This document shows positions 6,649-14,689 of a stretch of 23,047 bases of DNA, piece by piece (position 1 is the first letter of the stretch; the number at the start of each line of letters is the position of its first letter). The stretch covers positions 1-23,047 of the IMG/VR virus record IMGVR_UViG_3300030103_001965; one strand, written 5' to 3'. A model generated the notes under the pieces. That model was not told the DNA's origin and searched no databases. It saw only the letters and a program-made list of their open reading frames with translations. A program made the translations under genes and the position numbers. The stretch is from a virus.

Positions 6649-6650
6649 AG

Positions 6651-6679
6651 TTGACAACGGTGCATAAACAATTTAAAAT
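6651..6679 (+). promoter_or_regulatory. Strong sigma70-type promoter for the capsid genes
   Basis: A perfect -35 TTGACA (6651-6656) is followed, after an ideal 17-bp spacer, by -10 TAAAAT (6674-6679, five of six matches). The predicted start site is near 6686, giving a leader of about 94 nt before the capsid ATG. The -35 begins two bases after the amidase stop codon. The 6649-6779 gap has no convincing gene. This is the only promoter of such quality I found between genes of the window. Confidence 0.8.
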
Positions 6680-6779
6680 GCCTATGTTGAATGAACTCTA
6701 TCGAGCACTCAAACAACAACCATTCCACAGGAATACGGTTTAGGCGAAACTACATAAACTAAACATTATAGGTAAAACA

Positions 6780-7796
6780 ATGGCTATTTCGAATGATTTG
6801 CTATCGTCAACCTTGTATTCCATCCGTGATGGCGAAGTTGACGAACTATTTCAAAAAGTGGCATTTCTTGACCACGCTAAACGTTACAACGGTATTGAGT
6901 ATGAAGATGGTGGTATTAAAATCCAACGTCCTCTCAGTATTGCTGAACACTCTCAAATCACTAACCTTCCTACTGGATACGAAGCAGTAAACCTTGCTGT
7001 CAAAGACGTATTGCAACCTGCTATTTATGAGTGGGCTGACTTTGCTGCACCTATCGTAATCACCAAAAAAGAAGAGTTGGAAAACAAAGGCGAGAAGGCA
7101 ATCGTAAAGATTGTTGAAGCCCGTATGCGCTCAGTAATGGGTATGCTTCGACGTGAACTTAACAAGCAGATTCTTGCTGGTAGTTCAACTGTTTTGACCA
7201 CTGTAAACACTTTGAACGGTGACGTTGCTGGTGGATTTTTGGAAGCAGAAACTAAGGCAAACCAAAACAACACTGTCGGTGGTATCTCTAAGACAACCTA
7301 TCCAGTAAACGGTTGGTTGAACCAGGTTGCTGACATTCAAGGTGCTTTTGGTACAAACGGTATACTTGGAATGCAACAAATGGCAATTCAAGCAAACACT
7401 GTAACTCACATGGGTGAGATTCAATGTGTGTTGTTGTCTGAAGCAGCAATGGCTAACTATCGTCGTGCTATGTTCCAACAAGAGCGTTACATCAACGAAA
7501 CCACATTAGATGGTGGACGTATGCAACTTGCTTTTGGTGGTGCTGTATGTGAACAAGACCTTGAACTTGGTTTTAGTTACAACTCCGCTGACTTTGGTAA
7601 CGCACCATTGTCTGGTTACTTCCTGAACTTTGACGGTGTTAAGTTGTGCATGCACAGAGATGCTGACTTCGCTGTTTCACCTTTCGAGCACATTTCTGGA
7701 ACTACTGCACGGGCTGCCCAATTGTATGTTAAAATGCAATTGATTGCAGACCACCTCGGTTCTTGTGGTGTTCTCTTTGACGCAGACACTTTCTAA
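6780..7796 (+). CDS. Major capsid protein
   Basis: The 338-aa product is identified as major capsid protein from its position after the scaffold, its length (T7 gp10A is 345 aa) and its composition. It starts MAISNDLLSSTLYSIRDGEV and has a long Lys/Glu/Arg-rich spine-like helix (ITKKEELENKGEKAIVKIVE, about residues 93-115). A glycine/asparagine-rich middle follows, then a beta-rich region ending in LGSCGVLFDADTF. An HK97-type fold is expected. There is no obvious protease-cleaved prodomain. AGGT at 6770-6773 is the ribosome site. Codons favour CGT (9 of 13 Arg), GCT, GGT and AAC, a pattern of strong expression that differs from terL. A dedicated promoter lies upstream and a strong terminator after the next gene. 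Confidence 0.9.
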   Translation: MAISNDLLSSTLYSIRDGEVDELFQKVAFLDHAKRYNGIEYEDGGIKIQRPLSIAEHSQITNLPTGYEAVNLAVKDVLQPAIYEWADFAAPIVITKKEELENKGEKAIVKIVEARMRSVMGMLRRELNKQILAGSSTVLTTVNTLNGDVAGGFLEAETKANQNNTVGGISKTTYPVNGWLNQVADIQGAFGTNGILGMQQMAIQANTVTHMGEIQCVLLSEAAMANYRRAMFQQERYINETTLDGGRMQLAFGGAVCEQDLELGFSYNSADFGNAPLSGYFLNFDGVKLCMHRDADFAVSPFEHISGTTARAAQLYVKMQLIADHLGSCGVLFDADTF

Positions 7797-7802
7797 GGAG
7801 GT
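7795..7802 (+). promoter_or_regulatory. Perfect Shine-Dalgarno for the 159-aa head protein
   Basis: AAGGAGGT overlaps the capsid stop codon and lies 5 nt before ATG 7808. It is the strongest ribosome site in the window. It fits a product needed in amounts comparable with the capsid protein. Confidence 0.85.
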
Positions 7803-7807
7803 TTATC

Positions 7808-8287
7808 ATGGCTACACAAAACATTATCCAATACTTGGAAACTTCTCAATACAACGCATTACCATCTGGTGGTACAGTTGCAGTTGGAATCGAAGCGATG
7901 AATCGTCGTCAAATCGAAACCTTCATTTCTGGTGCCGCTATTGCTGCAAATGATTTGGTATGTCTTGACCTTAGCAAAACTGCTAACGGTGAAAAGGCAA
8001 TTACAATCATTCCCGCTGATGGTGCTGATGTAACAAAGCGTTGCGTAGTAGGCTTTGCTCTTGAAGCCGCTGCGGATGCTGGTGAATCAGTTGACGTCAC
8101 CATTGCTGGTTTGCATGCAGATGCAAATGTACTTACCGGTGTTGCAAAGGGCAGCGGTCTTAGTACATCAGGTGTTGCTGGGCGTTCAGATGCATATGTT
8201 GCTGGGGACACTGTTCCTGTTATCGGATTTGCACTTGAAACTGCTGCTGCTAACAAAGCACCCGTGTTTGTAATCAAGCAGTTCTAA
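7808..8287 (+). CDS. Probable capsid decoration or minor head protein
   Basis: The 159-aa protein is rich in Ala, Gly, Val and Thr and reads as mostly beta strands, with two similar segments, CVVGFALEAAADAGESVDVT and PVIGFALETAAANKAPVFVI, that suggest an internal duplication. It is co-transcribed with the capsid gene, separated by 11 nt, and has a perfect Shine-Dalgarno and strong-expression codons. A terminator closes the unit 22 nt after its stop. This arrangement is typical of head-decoration (cement) proteins, which coat the capsid in high copy. The assignment rests on context and composition. A head fibre or head-completion protein is an alternative. Confidence 0.7.
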   Translation: MATQNIIQYLETSQYNALPSGGTVAVGIEAMNRRQIETFISGAAIAANDLVCLDLSKTANGEKAITIIPADGADVTKRCVVGFALEAAADAGESVDVTIAGLHADANVLTGVAKGSGLSTSGVAGRSDAYVAGDTVPVIGFALETAAANKAPVFVIKQF

Positions 8288-8308
8288 GTTAGATTTTCTA
8301 TTAAGCCG

Positions 8309-8339
8309 AAGGGGTGGGTGTTTCGCCCATCCCTTTTTT
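8309..8339 (+). terminator. Rho-independent terminator after the capsid unit
   Basis: An 11-bp stem pairs 8309-8319 (AAGGGGTGGGT) with 8325-8335 (GCCCATCCCTT), with two G-U pairs and a GTTTC loop. It runs directly into a six-T tract at 8334-8339. It lies 22 nt after the decoration gene stop and 13 nt before the next start codon. Some read-through must be expected, because the tail genes downstream show no promoter of their own. Confidence 0.88.
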
Positions 8340-8352
8340 CGTATGGTGACCT

Positions 8353-9846
8353 ATGGCAAATTTAAAAGCGTTGAGACAGAAAGTTAAAAACATCACAGAC
8401 TATAGTCCAGAACTAGCACAGTTTAACAACCAATTAGATGAACTGTTAAACGATGCATACTATTGTATTTGGACTATGAAGCGTTGGAACTTTAGTACAA
8501 AACTGAGCACTATGCGATTGCATACTGACATTACAGCCACAACAGATACAGAAAACAATGGTGGCAATAATGTAACTTTGTCCGTAAACAAAGGAGAGCG
8601 TAAAGTTACCTTTGTTGCTAATATGGATCGATTACACGATCCAGACATCTGGGAAGGACAACCAATAGAAATAGACAATATGGAATATACCATATCTAAA
8701 GTTATAGACTTGAAAACCTTGTTGTTAGTAAGTCCTTTTGAAGGTACAACCACCACCACTAATATAAAATGGAAAATTAAAAAACGATGGTATGACCTTC
8801 CAGAAAACTGTTTAGAACTACTATATCTAGGGCATCGTGACTATCCATACGTAAGTGTAAGTGGTTCGCAAAATCCATATGGTAAGTCAACCGCCATTTT
8901 ACCAAGACGAGAGGAAGACGTTGACTTAAGGGTTGACTACACTCAGTCGTACGCAGAGGCATACATAACAAGCCCCACTAAACATATTGCTCCTGCAGAA
9001 CAGCTAGTTATTGATGAAGAGGCAACTGGTTTGTTCCAAGGCAATACGTATTATGAGTTTGCTTGGGCGTTTTTAAAAGATGGAAAAGTAGGAGCATTGT
9101 CGGAACCATTAATATTTAAGGTGCGTGAAGACAACAAAAAAATGCGCCTTATATTCCAGGGCTGGGATGACTTAAGAATTGTCGCAGACACTGTGAATGA
9201 CAAAGACCAACAACCAACTCAATGGGAAGGTTTTCGAAAAGTTATTTGTTGGAACAAAAACTTTGATAGAAATACTGGTGAACGTAAAGGTTTACCATGT
9301 TGGCTGTATGTTATTAATGGTGGTGATAATAGAAATGAATCCTCCTACCTAGAAAAAGTAGTTGTTGAAGATGTAAATTCATTCTATGACATTGTTTACC
9401 CTAATCAACTTGACAATGGTTCGGAGCGATACATAGAAATTGACGGTAACCATCAGCAAATTAGACCGTATCCTCGACCAGTTGGTTTTGATTTTGAAGT
9501 TGAACAAAAGCGGGTAGGTGAAACAATCACTGTATTTCACGATTATGTTCGAGAGATGGTGATGCGCTACATGATAAAACCAAAAGATATGTTACTGTCT
9601 ACAGATGTACCACAGATGCCATATGAGTTTCATCAACTAATCGTGTACAAAGCATTGGAAGACATCTATCTAAAGTTAGGTCAGCAAGGCTTGGCATCTA
9701 CATATGAACGTAAATACATGAAAGAAATAAACAACCTGGCTAAAAGATATGTTGATAAAATAGACCAGCGTGTGGTACGAGGACGGTTTCAAATTGCGCA
9801 CGGTAGACCAACATACGATGGTACCTCATTAAGGAGACTTACATGA
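8353..9846 (+). CDS. Head-tail adaptor (tail tubular A-like) with inserted beta domain
   Basis: The protein joins portal and nozzle if the T7-type order holds (portal, capsid, adaptor, nozzle). Residues 1-50 are helical (ALRQKVKNITDY and NQLDELLNDAYYCIWTMKRW), as in adaptors. The C-terminal 100 residues are also helical (YEFHQLIVYKALEDIYLKLG, EINNLAKRYVDK). At 497 aa it is much longer than T7 gp11 (196 aa). The extra part includes a beta-sandwich at about 215-356 with the Ig/FnIII-like phrase YEFAWAFLKDGKVGALSEPL. A similar stretch occurs in the next protein. The start has only a weak GGTGA site. The end overlaps the next start by 4 nt (ATGA). No enzymatic motif is visible. Confidence 0.75.
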   Translation: MANLKALRQKVKNITDYSPELAQFNNQLDELLNDAYYCIWTMKRWNFSTKLSTMRLHTDITATTDTENNGGNNVTLSVNKGERKVTFVANMDRLHDPDIWEGQPIEIDNMEYTISKVIDLKTLLLVSPFEGTTTTTNIKWKIKKRWYDLPENCLELLYLGHRDYPYVSVSGSQNPYGKSTAILPRREEDVDLRVDYTQSYAEAYITSPTKHIAPAEQLVIDEEATGLFQGNTYYEFAWAFLKDGKVGALSEPLIFKVREDNKKMRLIFQGWDDLRIVADTVNDKDQQPTQWEGFRKVICWNKNFDRNTGERKGLPCWLYVINGGDNRNESSYLEKVVVEDVNSFYDIVYPNQLDNGSERYIEIDGNHQQIRPYPRPVGFDFEVEQKRVGETITVFHDYVREMVMRYMIKPKDMLLSTDVPQMPYEFHQLIVYKALEDIYLKLGQQGLASTYERKYMKEINNLAKRYVDKIDQRVVRGRFQIAHGRPTYDGTSLRRLT

Positions 9847-12023
9847 AGCCGCAAAGGTTTAAAAGATACGTGCCATGCGGTGGTATTAACCAAGTGTTGA
9901 TACCATCTATGGGCGATGCTAACATTGTAAACAACTGTAGATACGTTTCTGAGGGTGGTTGGAAAGCAAATGTTGGTTTTGAATCTTGGTGGCATATACC
10001 GTCAACTTTGACAGCTACTGGTACTATAGGACAAAGATATTTTACTGATAAGGTTGACGCGGTATATCAATGGAAAAGACAAGGCACGAATGACATCTAC
10101 ACTTTTGTTGAGCAGTCAGGGCGACTGTACTACGCTATTGGAAACAAAGGACAAGGTGCAACATATACAGGTAATTTCTATGAGAATGACCTAGTAACTA
10201 TTGATAGTAATCGGTACATACCCAAACTAGGCGATGTCGGTAGTCAGTTTGTGAACTTGGGGCAACATCTGTTGATTATAAACGGACGGGACCGTGCAAT
10301 ACTGTTTAGTGGTGATCAAGTCTATCGAGACTTTGGTTTTGTATTGCAGACTCCAAGTTGCGATCCATTAGATGTAAATACTGATTATCAAAACAATAAG
10401 GTGTTAGCTGGTGGTGCTGCTGTTGCTTTTAATAAGGTATCTCAGTATGGTCTGGGTGATGTATCACAAAATGAACAATATACATACAACTTTAAAATGA
10501 CAATGATTTCAGACCTAGGTGCAGAGTCGCCATTAAGTGCAGCACAAAGTGTATCATGGTCGATACCAAACGAACAAAATAAAAGGTACGGTGTTGCGCT
10601 TGACTTGCCAATAGGTCAAGAAGGTGTAGTGGCAAGACGGATTTATCGCACTAAAGACATAGCCACAAACGGAGAGTTGTACTATTTTGTTACACAAATT
10701 AACGAAAACTCTAGTCGATTTTTTATAGATGCTACGCCAGACAGGTTTTTGGTTGATCAAGCACCATCGTTTACGGCAAGTACACCAATCACCACAGATT
10801 GGAAGTTTGGTGAAGTATGGGACAATAGACTATGGCTGGCCGCTGGTAGTCGTATAATCTATTCTGATAGAGGCATATTTGAACAGTTTGGTGCTCTAGC
10901 ATACTTTGATCTGGGCAATCAGACTGGTGGTGACATTACTCAACTTGTAGCCTTTTATAATAATCTTATTGTATTTCGTGAAACGGCTATAAATATTATA
11001 AGTTTTGATACTGAAAGTTACAACATCAGCACCATCACTAACACGCTTGGCACAGTAGCCAGCAAAGCAGTTGTGGTTATACCACAGTTGGGTGTTGTCT
11101 TTATCAACGAACAAGGCGTGTGGATGCTCTCAGGTGGTCTTAACGGTGGTGCATCGATCAGCATGCAAAAGATTAGTAAGCCCATTGACAAACTGTTGCG
11201 TAGAGTAAATCGTTCGATGATGCACAAGGCTATTGCTGCATACTCATATCGAGAAAAAGAAGTCTGGCTGCATTTACCAACTGATGATAGCACAACACCA
11301 GACTTCGGATATGTTTTACATTTAACACCTCAGACACCACTGTGGTCGATACGTACAGACCTAGAAGATCCTACAAACAGTTATTGGTCTGCGATGTCTA
11401 CGACTGTCAATGGATACTTTCTACTGGGTAATGACCCAAACTGGACACCGGCATTGGATGCAAAAACAAACAAGTTGGGTCCACTCCAGGTTATGAGTTC
11501 TAGTTCTTTTTGGGGTCAGTCAGGAATAATAACTAGTGTAGATGACGTTTTAACTCTTACTGTAACAAACACAACACACAATGGTCATCAGTGGGAAAGC
11601 GCATGGTACAACTCAAACGAAAACAGCGTTAAGGTTAGATACTATAGTGTAGAACTTCGTATTATGTCATATGGTGACAATGGCTTTGACTTCTTTTATG
11701 GTATCGACTACTCGTATCTAGAAAACACTACATTGATTCAAAAGCAAGCCAAAAGTGAAACCGTATTTACTTTGAAAGAAGATGCTGTATTTGGTCCAGC
11801 GGATCTGTCTGTTACCAAGGTACCGTTTACAGTAAACTCCAGTAAGATTGCAGATGGTAGATTGATAACATTAAGATACGATGTCAATACAGAGTTGTGT
11901 GATCAGTTTAAGTTTGGGATTCGTACAACTGACTCACAACAGTGGCACCTACTGTCGTTTAACATTTTGTCAGATTCAGTAGCCATACCAGCACTCAACC
12001 AATCTACCAAGGTGTCACGATGA
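9843..12023 (+). CDS. Tail nozzle protein (tail tubular B / P22 gp10-like)
   Basis: The 726-aa protein has the look of phage nozzle or stabilisation proteins, close in size to T7 gp12 (794 aa). The N-terminus is typical (RFKRYVPCGGINQVLIPSMG, then NCRYVSEGGWKANVGFESWW). Propeller-like blades follow, with repeated phrases such as YIPKLGDVGSQFVNLGQHLL, FGEVWDNRLWLAAGSRIIYS and LGVVFINEQGVWMLSGG. An inserted beta domain sits at about 205-306 (YNFKMTMISDLGAESPLS, RRIYRTKDI). The last 150 residues form another beta-rich domain. AAGGAG (9831-9836) is 6 nt before the start. It overlaps both neighbours by 4 nt. It should form the distal tube of the short tail. Confidence 0.82.
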   Translation: MKPQRFKRYVPCGGINQVLIPSMGDANIVNNCRYVSEGGWKANVGFESWWHIPSTLTATGTIGQRYFTDKVDAVYQWKRQGTNDIYTFVEQSGRLYYAIGNKGQGATYTGNFYENDLVTIDSNRYIPKLGDVGSQFVNLGQHLLIINGRDRAILFSGDQVYRDFGFVLQTPSCDPLDVNTDYQNNKVLAGGAAVAFNKVSQYGLGDVSQNEQYTYNFKMTMISDLGAESPLSAAQSVSWSIPNEQNKRYGVALDLPIGQEGVVARRIYRTKDIATNGELYYFVTQINENSSRFFIDATPDRFLVDQAPSFTASTPITTDWKFGEVWDNRLWLAAGSRIIYSDRGIFEQFGALAYFDLGNQTGGDITQLVAFYNNLIVFRETAINIISFDTESYNISTITNTLGTVASKAVVVIPQLGVVFINEQGVWMLSGGLNGGASISMQKISKPIDKLLRRVNRSMMHKAIAAYSYREKEVWLHLPTDDSTTPDFGYVLHLTPQTPLWSIRTDLEDPTNSYWSAMSTTVNGYFLLGNDPNWTPALDAKTNKLGPLQVMSSSSFWGQSGIITSVDDVLTLTVTNTTHNGHQWESAWYNSNENSVKVRYYSVELRIMSYGDNGFDFFYGIDYSYLENTTLIQKQAKSETVFTLKEDAVFGPADLSVTKVPFTVNSSKIADGRLITLRYDVNTELCDQFKFGIRTTDSQQWHLLSFNILSDSVAIPALNQSTKVSR

Positions 12024-12745
12024 AAGTATTTACACAAGTTGGACAAAAAAACCTTGACCAGGTCAAACCAGAAAACATCAACGACAACACGCGTATGGTT
12101 GTAGGTGAGTACAACGGTAAACTAGATGGTCAGAACTTTCCAGTCGCAACTGTAGACAAATTGAAAATGACACCATCAACACTAACATCACAAAGCACCC
12201 TTAATGTATTTGGTTTTAAACATGAAGGGCAAACACAAGACTACCATTTTGTACGTCGATGGAATACTTATGAAGGCAGTATTAACGTGCATTTGCCATT
12301 GCATACTTTTGATTTACAAAATGGTAGTTGGTCAAGCGGATGGAATTGTTTGTGCGATATAGACAGTGATTTCAATGATTTCGTTTTAGAATTTCAAGCG
12401 TTACAAGGTATGCTTAATGGGTGTTTTGATATAAACTTTAGACACGGTGTAGACAGAATAAAAAATAGTGAAGACGAGGCAACAAGTTGGTCAACAGACT
12501 GGTGGTCAAGGTGGGGATTGTTTTGCAACGGGGTGTTGATAGCTGAAACAGGCAGAGTGTATCCTCGATTGGAAAATCTGAGTGTACCTTACAAAGTATT
12601 TGTTGGCAGTCAACCAATTAGATTAGAACTGCGATGGCAAACCATTAATACTAATCCTATTGATGAATTATCAGTAGATGTAGAACCTGTTTCAAGAATG
12701 GAAATATATGGTGCCTCAATATGGGCGTGTAACACCAAGAGGTAA
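12020..12745 (+). CDS. Beta-rich virion accessory protein (241 aa), unknown
   Basis: The gene starts with ATGA overlapping the nozzle stop, behind AAGGTG (12009-12014). The opening NLDQVKPENINDNTRMVVGE and the following YNGKLDGQNFPV resemble the N-termini of small phage fibre or whisker proteins. The rest reads as beta-sandwich with many Trp residues (TSWSTDWWSRWGLFCNGV). There is no catalytic motif. Its position right after the nozzle suggests a tail-attached structural protein or receptor-binding component. No family recognised. Confidence 0.72.
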   Translation: MKVFTQVGQKNLDQVKPENINDNTRMVVGEYNGKLDGQNFPVATVDKLKMTPSTLTSQSTLNVFGFKHEGQTQDYHFVRRWNTYEGSINVHLPLHTFDLQNGSWSSGWNCLCDIDSDFNDFVLEFQALQGMLNGCFDINFRHGVDRIKNSEDEATSWSTDWWSRWGLFCNGVLIAETGRVYPRLENLSVPYKVFVGSQPIRLELRWQTINTNPIDELSVDVEPVSRMEIYGASIWACNTKR

Positions 12746-12747
12746 AC

Positions 12748-13413
12748 ATGAGTAAAATTGCAAATAAATACTTTGAAGGTGGGCAAGCACCAACGGCAAC
12801 CGAACTAAATGCTGTATATAATAGTGTTGCTGGTGATAGTGTACAAAATGTAAACTTAGAAACAGAATGGGCGCAACGTAAACATTTTAGCGACTCTAAT
12901 AGCATTACATCTTTATTTACATTTGATTATGACGGCACCACAGAACAAACTATATCTAGCACCTCTTTTACAACTATAAACAATACAGGGAGCAACCCGA
13001 GTCAAGTACTTCCAAGTTACACAACACATGGTCATGTTGTAGTAAGGGTACATGCAAGTGGATTGGTTACTACTTGCTCATTAGATGTAGACGATGGTAA
13101 TGGAACAAGTGGTGAAATTAACAGAAATACTTATGCTTTTCGCCTTTTTATGACCACAAACAGTACGACTGTTGACTTGGCAAATTGCACATACAGTTTT
13201 ACTGAAAAGGCAGCGATTACGACAGCAGAAGCTGGTTCTGACATGGGTATACGAGATTCAATACAATTTCGTACGTTTGCATTTAGTGGACTGTTTACAC
13301 TAGCACCAAATAATACTATTGAAAAGATTGAACTGCAAGCATGTGTAGGTCATAATGGAAACACATTTAACGTAGAACATAATCACATACAATTAATTGT
13401 AGTGGAGAACTAA
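12748..13413 (+). CDS. Virion accessory protein, paralogue of the next gene (221 aa)
   Basis: The N-terminus contains the phrase GGQAPTATELNAVYNSVAG, of the G-x-x-LTA-x-x-LN type common at the start of phage fibre or whisker proteins. The remaining 150 residues read as a beta-sandwich. The stretch SSTSFTTINNTGS followed by HGHVVVRVHASG parallels the next protein. AGAGGT (12738-12743) lies 4 nt before the start and overlaps the previous stop. The stop shares one base with the next start. It is likely a virion surface protein. Receptor binding is possible but unproven. Confidence 0.7.
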   Translation: MSKIANKYFEGGQAPTATELNAVYNSVAGDSVQNVNLETEWAQRKHFSDSNSITSLFTFDYDGTTEQTISSTSFTTINNTGSNPSQVLPSYTTHGHVVVRVHASGLVTTCSLDVDDGNGTSGEINRNTYAFRLFMTTNSTTVDLANCTYSFTEKAAITTAEAGSDMGIRDSIQFRTFAFSGLFTLAPNNTIEKIELQACVGHNGNTFNVEHNHIQLIVVEN

Positions 13414-14123
13414 TGGCATTTACCAAACCATTTACATATGTAGACGGATCTGTCTTAACTGCAACTAATCACGCATTGAATGAAGATGCACTGAGGGAAT
13501 ATGTCAACCAAGAAATCATTGCTGCTGACGTATCTGTGGATACCTTTGTTGGAGAGAGTATTGCTTCCGCTCGTTTTATTTCTTCTGTACAAACTGGTGA
13601 CTTTGTTTCTAAAACTATTCAGGGTGTATCAAAGTTACGACTACCACAAGCATTTAGTTGGTTCACCTCGACCACTAAGAGCAACAATCAAACAAGCGCT
13701 ACTGTTGAAGATTTCCAAACTTTAAGCAATACGGGTTCTGAAGTAACAATCACACATGCAAACACAAAAGTGATGATTACATTTTATGCAAAAGCGTTTG
13801 GTAGCGTGAATAGCACTGTAACTCGCAGTAAAGGAAATGGTCTTTGGGATAACAAATTTTTATTAGTGTATGAATTGAATGGATTGATTACCAAGTATAT
13901 AGGAACAAAGGCATATGTGTTTGAAAGCAGTAAAACTGCTACGTCATTAGGCTCAGTAGATCCAGATGCTAAGGGTAACGCCTGTGGTCATCGCAGCATA
14001 ATGATTACTCGTATGCTAACATTAAGTCCAGGCAGATATAAGTTTTCAGTGGCAGTCAATGCAAAGGTTGAAAAAGGCCAGATTAACTGTCAAACATTTA
14101 CGATAGAAACATTTCATGTGTAG
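13413..14123 (+). CDS. Virion accessory protein, paralogue of the previous gene (236 aa)
   Basis: The N-terminus DGSVLTATNHALNEDALREY repeats the G-x-x-LTA-x-x-LN theme. A short linker follows and then a beta-sandwich with SATVEDFQTLSNTGS and NTKVMITFYAKAFGS, which line up with the previous protein, ending in QINCQTFTIETFHV. GGAG (13404-13407) precedes the ATG, which shares a base with the previous stop. The two genes are probably an old tandem duplication. Both lie between the nozzle and the ejection proteins, where T7 has no equivalent. A role in host contact is inferred only. Confidence 0.7.
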   Translation: MAFTKPFTYVDGSVLTATNHALNEDALREYVNQEIIAADVSVDTFVGESIASARFISSVQTGDFVSKTIQGVSKLRLPQAFSWFTSTTKSNNQTSATVEDFQTLSNTGSEVTITHANTKVMITFYAKAFGSVNSTVTRSKGNGLWDNKFLLVYELNGLITKYIGTKAYVFESSKTATSLGSVDPDAKGNACGHRSIMITRMLTLSPGRYKFSVAVNAKVEKGQINCQTFTIETFHV

Positions 14124-14130
14124 GTGAACT

Positions 14131-14688
14131 ATGGACCCATTAACAATGGCATTAATAGCAAGTGGCGGTAGCGCAATTGGGGCATTGCCTGACGTTATTC
14201 CAAGTAAGTTTGAGCGTGAGCAGAAGAAACGACTGCGAGACATGCAACGCAAGCAAGAGATGGGGACTCTTGGACTGACAGACCGTGAGCGTACGGCTAT
14301 TGAAGGACAAATGCGTGGTAGTAGACAGCAAGCCCAGCAATATGCACAAGCAGAACGTCAAAGACTTACACAGCCTCAAGGACAGCCACAAATGGCTTTG
14401 TTAGGTCAACAGTTAGCAGATGAGAGTAGACAACGATTGGAGGCAGATGTTGCTTCGCAGATACTTGGTTTGGATTTGCAACGCAAAGCAATGCAAGAGC
14501 AAGAGATAAAAGACCTTCAAGCAGCACAAGGACAGATGGCGAGACAAAGAGCAGAGGCATTGGTATCTCCGTTTCAAGTGGGTGCTGAAACACTTGTTGG
14601 TCAAATGGGCATGCAGGCTTTGTTGGAAGCAGGTCTAAGCGACGAAGAAAAGTTTAAATTCTTTGGCAACATATTTAAAGGGGCATGA
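14131..14688 (+). CDS. Small internal virion (ejection) protein, T7 gp14-like position
   Basis: The 185-aa protein begins with a small-residue hydrophobic segment (MALIASGGSAIGALPDVIP). A Gln/Arg/Glu-rich helical region fills the middle, including QGQPQMALLGQQLADESRQR and RQRAEALVSPFQVGAETLVG. A hydrophobic-polar helix with GLSDEEKFKFFGNIF closes it. Size and position match T7 gp14 (196 aa), the first of three ejection proteins, and the next two genes match gp15 and gp16 in rank. In that model it would insert in the outer membrane as DNA enters. Sequence similarity to gp14 cannot be judged here. AGGTGA (14122-14127) precedes the start. Confidence 0.62.
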   Translation: MDPLTMALIASGGSAIGALPDVIPSKFEREQKKRLRDMQRKQEMGTLGLTDRERTAIEGQMRGSRQQAQQYAQAERQRLTQPQGQPQMALLGQQLADESRQRLEADVASQILGLDLQRKAMQEQEIKDLQAAQGQMARQRAEALVSPFQVGAETLVGQMGMQALLEAGLSDEEKFKFFGNIFKGA

Positions 14689-14689
14689 C

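Noticed and set aside
6678-6743. A 21-aa frame (MPMLNELYRALKQQPFHRNTV) in the capsid leader
   Set aside because: Its first ATG overlaps the -10 box and the second lies just before the predicted transcript start. There is no ribosome site.
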